A DNA stretch of 36,673 nt from Lysobacteraceae bacterium (GTDB lineage: Bacteria > Pseudomonadota > Gammaproteobacteria > Xanthomonadales > Xanthomonadaceae). The notes under the pieces are model-generated. The model was not told where the DNA came from and did not search any database. It saw only the letters and a list, made by a program, of their open reading frames with translations. The position numbers and the translations under genes were made by a program. Below, in pieces: positions 31,340-36,673 of the stretch. Positions within the stretch are counted from its first letter, which is position 1, and every line of letters starts with the position of its first letter. Where the stretch lies: contig JANINR010000071.1 in NCBI GenBank assembly GCA_024508915.1, positions 1 through 36,673 of the forward strand. Direction: 5' to 3'.

Positions 31340-33346
31340 GTGCAGGATGATCCCGTTCCCGGGCGAGACATCGCGGAATACGAGCGCGCGTTGCGCGAGA
31401 GCCGGGCCGAGGCGGACCGGCAGCAGCGGCTCTACGAGGCGATCCTCGCCAATACGCCCGACTTCGCGTACGTCATCGACGTGCAGCGACGCTTCATCTA
31501 CGCCAACGAGAACCTGCTGCGCATGTGGGGCAGGACCCGCGACGAGGTCGTGGGCAGGCGCTTCCTGGAGCTCGGCTACGAGCCATGGCACGCCGACATG
31601 CACGAGCGCGAGGTCGACCAGGTCATCGCGACGCGCCGGCCAGTGCGCGGCGAGGTCCCGTTCACCGGCACCTTCGGCCGCCGGATCTACGACTACATCT
31701 TCGTTCCGGTGTTCGGCGCAGACGGCCAGGTGGAAGCGGTCGCCGGCACGACCCGGGACGTCACCGACCACAAGGGCAACGAGGAGGCGCTGCGCAGGCA
31801 CGCCGCACTCGTGGGCAGCCTGATCGACGCGGCACCGGTGGGCATCTACGTGCTCGATGCGGACATGCGCGTCCGCCACGTCAATCCGGTGGCGTTGCCT
31901 GCGTTCGGCGCGTTCGCGCCGGACCTGGCGGGCCACGACGTCGAGGAGATGCTCGCCCGGCTCTGGGGCCGCGAGGCGGCGGAGATGTCCGTCGCCATCT
32001 TCCGCCGCACGCTGGAAACCGGCGAGTCCTACGTGTCGGAGGAATTCACCGGCAAGCGCCTCGACACGGGCGCGACCGAATACTACGACTGGCGCGTCGA
32101 GCGCGTGGTGCTGCCCGACGGCGGATACGGCGTGGTCTGCTACTTCCGCGACATCTCGGCGGCGGTCGAGGCCCGCAAGGCGATCGAGGAGAGCCGCGAC
32201 GCGCTGGCGCTCGCCGATGCGCGCAAGGACGAATTCCTGGCCACGCTCGCGCACGAGTTGCGCAACCCGCTGGCGCCGCTCAGCAACTGCCTGCACGTGC
32301 TGCGCCTGCGCGACGCGGACGATGCCGAAGCCAGGCGCCTGCACGCGATCATGGAACGCCAGGTCGCTTCGCTGGTGCGCATGACCGACGACCTGCTGGA
32401 AGTCTCGCGCATCACCCGCGGCAAGATCGAGTTGCGCCGCGAGCATGCCGACCTGCGCGACATCGTCGAGGCGGCGATCGAAACCAGCCGCCCGCTGATC
32501 GAGCGCGCCGGCCACGCGTTCGAGCTGCACGTCGACGCGGAGCGGCCGCTGCCCGTGTTCGCGGACCCGGTGCGCCTGTCCCAGGTCTTCGCGAACCTGC
32601 TGAACAACGCGGCCAAGTACACGCCCGCCGGCGGCCGCATCGTGGTGGAGGCCGTCCGCGAGGGCGACACCGCACGCGTCTCGATCCGGGACAACGGCAT
32701 CGGCCTGACGACGTCCATGCTCGATCGCGTGTTCGACCTGTTCGCGCAGGACGAGCAGGGTCGTTCGCTGGCGCAGGGCGGCCTCGGCATCGGACTGACC
32801 CTGGTGCGCAGCCTCGTGGAGATGCACGGGGGATCGGTGGCCGCGATGAGCGAGGGCACCGGACGCGGCAGCGAGTTCTCGGTGCTGCTGCCGCTGCAGC
32901 GTGCCGCGGCGCCGGGCGCGCGGCGCGACGCTCCTCCGTCGCGGTCCGTGCCTCTCGATGTGCTGGTCGTCGACGACAGTCGCGAGAACGCCGACTCGCT
33001 GGCGGAACTCCTGTGCGCCGACGGTCACCGCGTGCGCGTCTTCTACGACGGCGCAGGGTGCCTGGCTGCCCTGGACGAGCGCCTGCCGGACTTCGTGCTG
33101 CTGGACTTGGGCATGCCGGGGATCGACGGCTACGCCACCTGCCGGCTGATCCGCGAGCGCTACGGCGACGCACTCCGGGTCCTTGCCGTCTCCGGCTGGG
33201 GACAGGCGCGCGACGTCGAGCAGGCGATGGCGGCCGGCTTCGACGGCCACCTGGTGAAGCCCGTCGATCCGGCGAAGCTGGCGGCCGCGATGGCCGCACG
33301 CGCAGGCGCAAGCGCAGGCGCGGACGCGTCCAGCGTCGACGGCTGA
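31340..33346 (+). CDS. PAS-PAS hybrid sensor histidine kinase with receiver domain
   Basis: A soluble sensor of 668 residues without membrane segments. Two PAS domains at about 28-145 and 155-280 (LANTPDFAYVIDVQRRFIYANE; IDAAPVGIYVLDADMRVRHVN) precede HisKA with H305 in FLATLAHELRNPLAPL. The ATPase core includes NLLNNAAKYTP, RDNGIGL and GGLGIGLTLVRSLVEMHGG. A C-terminal receiver carries phospho-acceptor D589 in FVLLDLGMPGIDGY and K in LVKPVD. Neither PAS shows the LOV cysteine motif NCRFLQ, so blue-light sensing by FMN adduct is not indicated. The start is GTG at 31340 after AGGGGG; it is the first start giving the full PAS domain. No output regulator is adjacent. Confidence 0.92.
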   Translation: MQDDPVPGRDIAEYERALRESRAEADRQQRLYEAILANTPDFAYVIDVQRRFIYANENLLRMWGRTRDEVVGRRFLELGYEPWHADMHEREVDQVIATRRPVRGEVPFTGTFGRRIYDYIFVPVFGADGQVEAVAGTTRDVTDHKGNEEALRRHAALVGSLIDAAPVGIYVLDADMRVRHVNPVALPAFGAFAPDLAGHDVEEMLARLWGREAAEMSVAIFRRTLETGESYVSEEFTGKRLDTGATEYYDWRVERVVLPDGGYGVVCYFRDISAAVEARKAIEESRDALALADARKDEFLATLAHELRNPLAPLSNCLHVLRLRDADDAEARRLHAIMERQVASLVRMTDDLLEVSRITRGKIELRREHADLRDIVEAAIETSRPLIERAGHAFELHVDAERPLPVFADPVRLSQVFANLLNNAAKYTPAGGRIVVEAVREGDTARVSIRDNGIGLTTSMLDRVFDLFAQDEQGRSLAQGGLGIGLTLVRSLVEMHGGSVAAMSEGTGRGSEFSVLLPLQRAAAPGARRDAPPSRSVPLDVLVVDDSRENADSLAELLCADGHRVRVFYDGAGCLAALDERLPDFVLLDLGMPGIDGYATCRLIRERYGDALRVLAVSGWGQARDVEQAMAAGFDGHLVKPVDPAKLAAAMAARAGASAGADASSVDG

Positions 33347-33359
33347 GGCGCGCCCGGCG

Positions 33360-34733
33360 CTACTCCGAGGGCTTCTTCACCGGCCGGCGCCAGCCATCGA
33401 TCGTCCGCTGCTGGCCCCGCGCGATCGTGAGCTTGTCGTCCGGCGCGTCGGTGGTGATCACCGACCCCGCGCCGATCGTCGCGCCCGCGCCGATCGCCAC
33501 CGGCGCCACCAGCGCGCTGTTGGAGCCGATGAACGCGCCGTCGCCGATGGTCGTCGTCGACTTGTTCACCCCGTCGTAGTTGCAGGTGATGGTCCCCGCG
33601 CCGATGTTGGCCCGGCTGCCGACCTTCGCGTCGCCGAGGTAGGTGAGGTGGTTGGCCTTGCTGCCGGCGCCCATCACCGTGTTCTTGGCCTCGACGAAGT
33701 TGCCGACGTGGACGCCGTCCGCGAGCACGGTGCCCGGGCGCAGGCGCGCATACGGCCCGATGATGGCGGCGCCTTCCGTGCGCGCGCCCTCGAGGTCGCA
33801 GTGCGCGCGCACCACCGTGCCGGCGGCGAGCGACACGTCGCGCAGGCGCGTGAACGGGCCGATGCGCACGTTGTCGCCGAGCGCCACCTCGCCCTCGAAC
33901 ACGACGTCGACGTCCACCTCGACGTCGCTGCCGGCAGAGACGCGTCCGCGCACGTCCACGCGCGCAGGATCGGCGAAGCGCACGCCCATCGCGCACAGTG
34001 CGCGCACCGCACGCAGCTGGAACGCGCGCTCGAGCTGCGCCAGCTGCCAGGGATCGTTCGCGCCCTCGGCCTCCATCGGGTCGGCGACCAGCACGATCTC
34101 CGCCGGGCTGTACTCGGCGGCGGCCTGGGCGAACACGTCGGTGAGGTAGTACTCGCCCTGCGCGTTGTCGTTGCGCAGCGCCGCCAGCCAGCGCCGCAGC
34201 GCGCCGGCATCGGCGGCGATCACGCCGGTATTGACCAACCGGATCGCACGCTCCTCGTCGCTCGCGTCCTTCTGCTCGACGATGCGGGCGACGTTGCCTT
34301 CGGCGTCGCGCACGATGCGGCCGTAGCCGACGGGGTCGGCGGGCTCGGCGGCGAGCACCGCGAGCGCACCGGGGGCATCGAGCAGGCGCTGCAGCGTGGC
34401 CGCGGTGATCAGCGGCACGTCCCCGTAGAGCACCAGCACGCGCGCATCGTCGGGCACGTCCGGCAAGGCCTGCTGCACGGCATGTCCGGTGCCGAGCTGC
34501 TGCGCCTGCTCCGCCCACAGCAGCGCGGGATCGCCGGCGAAGGCGGCGCGTACCTGCTCGCCGCGATGGCCGAACACGACGTGGACGGCGACGGGATGCA
34601 GCGCGCGCGCCGCGTCGACCACGTGCGCGAGCATCGGCCGCGCGGCGATCGGCTGCAGGACCTTCGGCAGCGCCGACTTCATCCGCTTGCCTTCGCCCGC
34701 GGCGAGGATCACGACGTGCAGGGGCTTGGGCAT
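33360..34733 (-). CDS. glmU: Bifunctional UDP-N-acetylglucosamine pyrophosphorylase / glucosamine-1-phosphate N-acetyltransferase
   Basis: Acetylates glucosamine-1-phosphate and then uridylates it to UDP-GlcNAc, the precursor of peptidoglycan and LPS. It has 457 residues, the standard length. The N-terminal pyrophosphorylase domain opens with [20 protein letters not shown], followed by [18 protein letters not shown] and NTGVIAAD. The C-terminal left-handed beta helix has hexapeptide repeats and the acetyltransferase residues in [25 protein letters not shown] and [16 protein letters not shown]. It is convergent with the hybrid kinase gene, with 13 bp between stops and no terminator visible there. 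Confidence 0.97.
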   Translation of the reverse strand: MPKPLHVVILAAGEGKRMKSALPKVLQPIAARPMLAHVVDAARALHPVAVHVVFGHRGEQVRAAFAGDPALLWAEQAQQLGTGHAVQQALPDVPDDARVLVLYGDVPLITAATLQRLLDAPGALAVLAAEPADPVGYGRIVRDAEGNVARIVEQKDASDEERAIRLVNTGVIAADAGALRRWLAALRNDNAQGEYYLTDVFAQAAAEYSPAEIVLVADPMEAEGANDPWQLAQLERAFQLRAVRALCAMGVRFADPARVDVRGRVSAGSDVEVDVDVVFEGEVALGDNVRIGPFTRLRDVSLAAGTVVRAHCDLEGARTEGAAIIGPYARLRPGTVLADGVHVGNFVEAKNTVMGAGSKANHLTYLGDAKVGSRANIGAGTITCNYDGVNKSTTTIGDGAFIGSNSALVAPVAIGAGATIGAGSVITTDAPDDKLTIARGQQRTIDGWRRPVKKPSE

Positions 34734-34818
34734 TGCGGGATCCTTCCTGGCGGGAGTGCGTGGGCGACGCATGGCGGCAGCGGCCCGGCGAGCGGGATTC
34801 TAGCCGCGTCGCCCCTGA

Positions 34819-34824
34819 TACCAT
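34819..34824 (+). promoter_or_regulatory. Extended -10 box for a leaderless membrane-protein gene
   Basis: TACCAT preceded by TGA (extended TGN) ends seven bases before an in-frame GTG at 34832. The spacing is the same as in front of the fRMsr gene, consistent with a leaderless transcript. Confidence 0.4.
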
Positions 34825-34831
34825 GCCGCCC

Positions 34832-36673
34832 GTGCAGGACGCCTTGCAACCCCGCCACGCCGCCCGCCACCGTGACGTGCAACGCGCGGCGGGCGTCCTC
34901 GTCTGGGCAGGCGCGGCCGCGTGCATCGCCGGCGTCGTCGCCACGGGACTGTGGCGGGACGTGCCCTGGCCGCGCTTCGCCGAAAGCCTCCTGGTCGCCG
35001 CGCTCGTGGCGCTCGTCGCGTGGCCGCTGCGGCGCTGGCGCGGCATGTCGTGGGCGGCCGCGATCGGCGCGATCTGGTGCGTGCTGCTGGTCGCGATGGG
35101 CGGCGCCTTGCCCGCGGCCGCGACGCTGCTGGTCCTGGCGGCGGCGATGTCGGCCGGCAGCCTGCTCGCACCCGCGCAACCCGTGCTTGCCTGCGTCCTC
35201 GGCCTGGCCGCCTTCGCGGGCGCGCTCGGCTGGCTCCTGCCCTTGCCGGTGCATCGCTGGTGGCTGTACCTGCCTGCGTTCCTGGCGCTGGTCGCCTTCG
35301 GACGCGCGCGGCTGCGCGCGCAGTGGGCGATCCTCGCGGCGGGCTGGCAGCGCTCGGTGCGCGCCAGCCCGCGCGCCGCCGCGCTCGCGATCGCCGCGCT
35401 CGGCATCGCGTCGACGGCCGCGTGGCTGCCGACGCTGCAGTTCGACGACCTCGCCTACCACCTGGCGCTGCCGTGGCAACTGATGCTGCATGGCCGTTAT
35501 GCCGGCGACCCCGCGCAGCAGGTGTGGGCGCTCGCACCGTGGGCGGGCGACATCGTGCAGGCGCTGCCGCAGGTGCTGGCCGGCGCCGAATCGCGCGCGG
35601 CGGTGAACGCGGCGTGGCTGCTGGCGACCGCGGCCGGATCGTGGCGGATCGGCGCGGCGCTGCGGCTCGCGCCGGCGATGCGCTGGACCGGCATCGCGCT
35701 GTTCGCGAGCCTGCCGATGACGGCGGCACTGCTGGGCGGGATGCAGACGGAGACGCCCGCCGCCGCGGCGACGGTGTGGCTCGCCGCGACCGTGCTCGGG
35801 CCGGAGCGGCGGACGCGCGCGTTGTTCGCCGGCGCGTTGCTGTTCGGCTTCCTGTGCGCGCTGAAGCCGGTGCATGCGATCGCGGCGCTGCCGCTGCTGG
35901 CGTGGGCGGCGTGGCGTTCGCGCGGCGCCGTGGCGCGCCCCGGGGCCGGTGCGTACGCGCTGGCCGTGCTGCTCGTGCTGGCCGTCGGCGCAGCGAGTTA
36001 CGCGACCGCGTGGATGCGCACCGGCAACCCGGTGCTGCCGCTCTTCAACGAGGTGTTCCGTTCGTCGTTCTTTGCACCGGTCCGCTTCGACGACGCGCGC
36101 TGGCACCAGGGCTTCGACGCGCTCCTGCCCTGGCGGATGACCTTCCACACCGCCCGCTACGTCGAGGGCTGGGACGGCGCGCTCGGAGTGGCGCTCGTCG
36201 CGTTGTCGGGCGCCTGGCTGCTGGCGCTGGCCGACCGGCGCGCGCGCGGGTTCGCGGTCTGCGCGACGCTCGCCATCGCCCTGCCGCTGCTGCCGCTGCA
36301 GTACGCGCGCTATGCGCACCCGGGCATCGTGCTGCTGCTGCCGGCGCTGCTCGCCGCCGTGCAGCGCTGGACCGGCAGGCGGGCGGGGCTGGCGCTGCTC
36401 GCGGGCACCTGCATCGCCGGCATCGCGCTGCAGGCGAACGCCCACTGGATGCTGCGCACCGGCGCGGTCAAGCGCAGCCTCGCGGCGCTGGGCAGCGACG
36501 CGCCGCTGTTCGAGCGCTACGCGCCGGAACGCACGCTCGCCGCTGCGATCCGCGAGCGGGCCCCCGCCGGCGGACCGGTGCTGCTCCTCTCGCAGCCCTA
36601 CGCGGCGGAGTTCGCCGGCCGCGGCCGCACCGTGGCCTGGTACGCGCCCCGGTTCGAAGCCGCCGCCGCGGCC
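34832..36673 (+). CDS. GT-C-like polytopic membrane glycosyltransferase, 5' part
   Basis: An open frame of at least 614 codons that runs past the window end without a stop. It encodes many hydrophobic helices. After about 200 residues of membrane segments comes LQFDDLAYHLALPWQLMLHGRY (acidic pair D205-D206), which resembles the acidic periplasmic loop of GT39/GT-C glycosyltransferases, with YHLALP typical of that group. Later, TGNPVLPLFNEVFRSSFF and QYARYAHPGIVLLLPALLAA also fit. Such enzymes use polyprenyl-linked sugars at the periplasmic face; substrate unknown, and the exact family is uncertain. The start is GTG 34832, or ATG 34823 in the same frame; neither has a ribosome binding site. 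Confidence 0.7.
   Translation, partial: MQDALQPRHAARHRDVQRAAGVLVWAGAAACIAGVVATGLWRDVPWPRFAESLLVAALVALVAWPLRRWRGMSWAAAIGAIWCVLLVAMGGALPAAATLLVLAAAMSAGSLLAPAQPVLACVLGLAAFAGALGWLLPLPVHRWWLYLPAFLALVAFGRARLRAQWAILAAGWQRSVRASPRAAALAIAALGIASTAAWLPTLQFDDLAYHLALPWQLMLHGRYAGDPAQQVWALAPWAGDIVQALPQVLAGAESRAAVNAAWLLATAAGSWRIGAALRLAPAMRWTGIALFASLPMTAALLGGMQTETPAAAATVWLAATVLGPERRTRALFAGALLFGFLCALKPVHAIAALPLLAWAAWRSRGAVARPGAGAYALAVLLVLAVGAASYATAWMRTGNPVLPLFNEVFRSSFFAPVRFDDARWHQGFDALLPWRMTFHTARYVEGWDGALGVALVALSGAWLLALADRRARGFAVCATLAIALPLLPLQYARYAHPGIVLLLPALLAAVQRWTGRRAGLALLAGTCIAGIALQANAHWMLRTGAVKRSLAALGSDAPLFERYAPERTLAAAIRERAPAGGPVLLLSQPYAAEFAGRGRTVAWYAPRFEAAAAA

Noticed and set aside
31340-33346. Blue-light LOV sensor next to photolyase
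   Set aside because: Neither PAS domain has the NCRFLQ cysteine motif; adjacency alone does not support photoreception.

Overview
The window is very GC-rich (about 70% by eye). Its gene set points to a gammaproteobacterium of the Xanthomonadaceae/Lysobacteraceae (Lysobacter or Luteimonas-like): a yybP-ykoY riboswitch in front of a GDT1-type manganese exporter, a B12 riboswitch in front of btuB, start codons placed directly behind -10 boxes (leaderless mRNAs), and a glmS-linked ABC exporter. The assignment is inference from gene content and style, not from a marker gene. I see no rRNA, tRNA, CRISPR array, transposase or integrase.

Layout. 1-3.1 kb: end of a TauE/SafE-like membrane protein, a convergent MgtC/DUF4010 protein, a phasin with its own promoter, and a riboswitch-controlled Mn exporter. 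3.1-7.5 kb: a minus-strand RND pump (adaptor then permease) without an outer-membrane channel. 7.7-10 kb: bioD with a TMEM175-like channel (minus), and divergently a free-methionine-sulfoxide reductase with a TfoX C-terminal-domain protein. 10-12.3 kb: B12 riboswitch and btuB. 12.4-13.8 kb: a small conserved protein, a hemerythrin and an isochorismatase-like hydrolase.

13.74-17.82 kb is an AT-richer island with different codon use. It holds two orphan genes and a two-gene restriction-modification-like unit: an N6-adenine methylase with a MerR-type DNA-binding head and an HsdS-like recognition tail, followed by a PD-(D/E)XK nuclease. Its promoter is near-consensus and overlaps a nested palindrome that the methylase's own head could bind. 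The left edge cuts through the 3' end of the isochorismatase gene.

17.8-25.4 kb is a seven-gene minus-strand unit: MacA-like adaptor, ATPase, two MacB/FtsX-type permeases, a 29-residue membrane peptide, an NtrC-type activator and its histidine kinase. A sigma-54 promoter lies in front of the adaptor gene, with paired palindromes 80-100 bp upstream of it. The exporter is therefore probably switched on by the two-component pair encoded at its end, a closed regulatory loop.

25.5-36.7 kb: glmS; a copper-type P-ATPase behind a MerR-style promoter; a photolyase 10 bp after it; a PAS-PAS hybrid histidine kinase; glmU on the opposite strand; and the first 614 codons of a GT-C-like polytopic membrane protein that runs off the window. 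glmS and glmU supply the first and last steps of UDP-GlcNAc synthesis.
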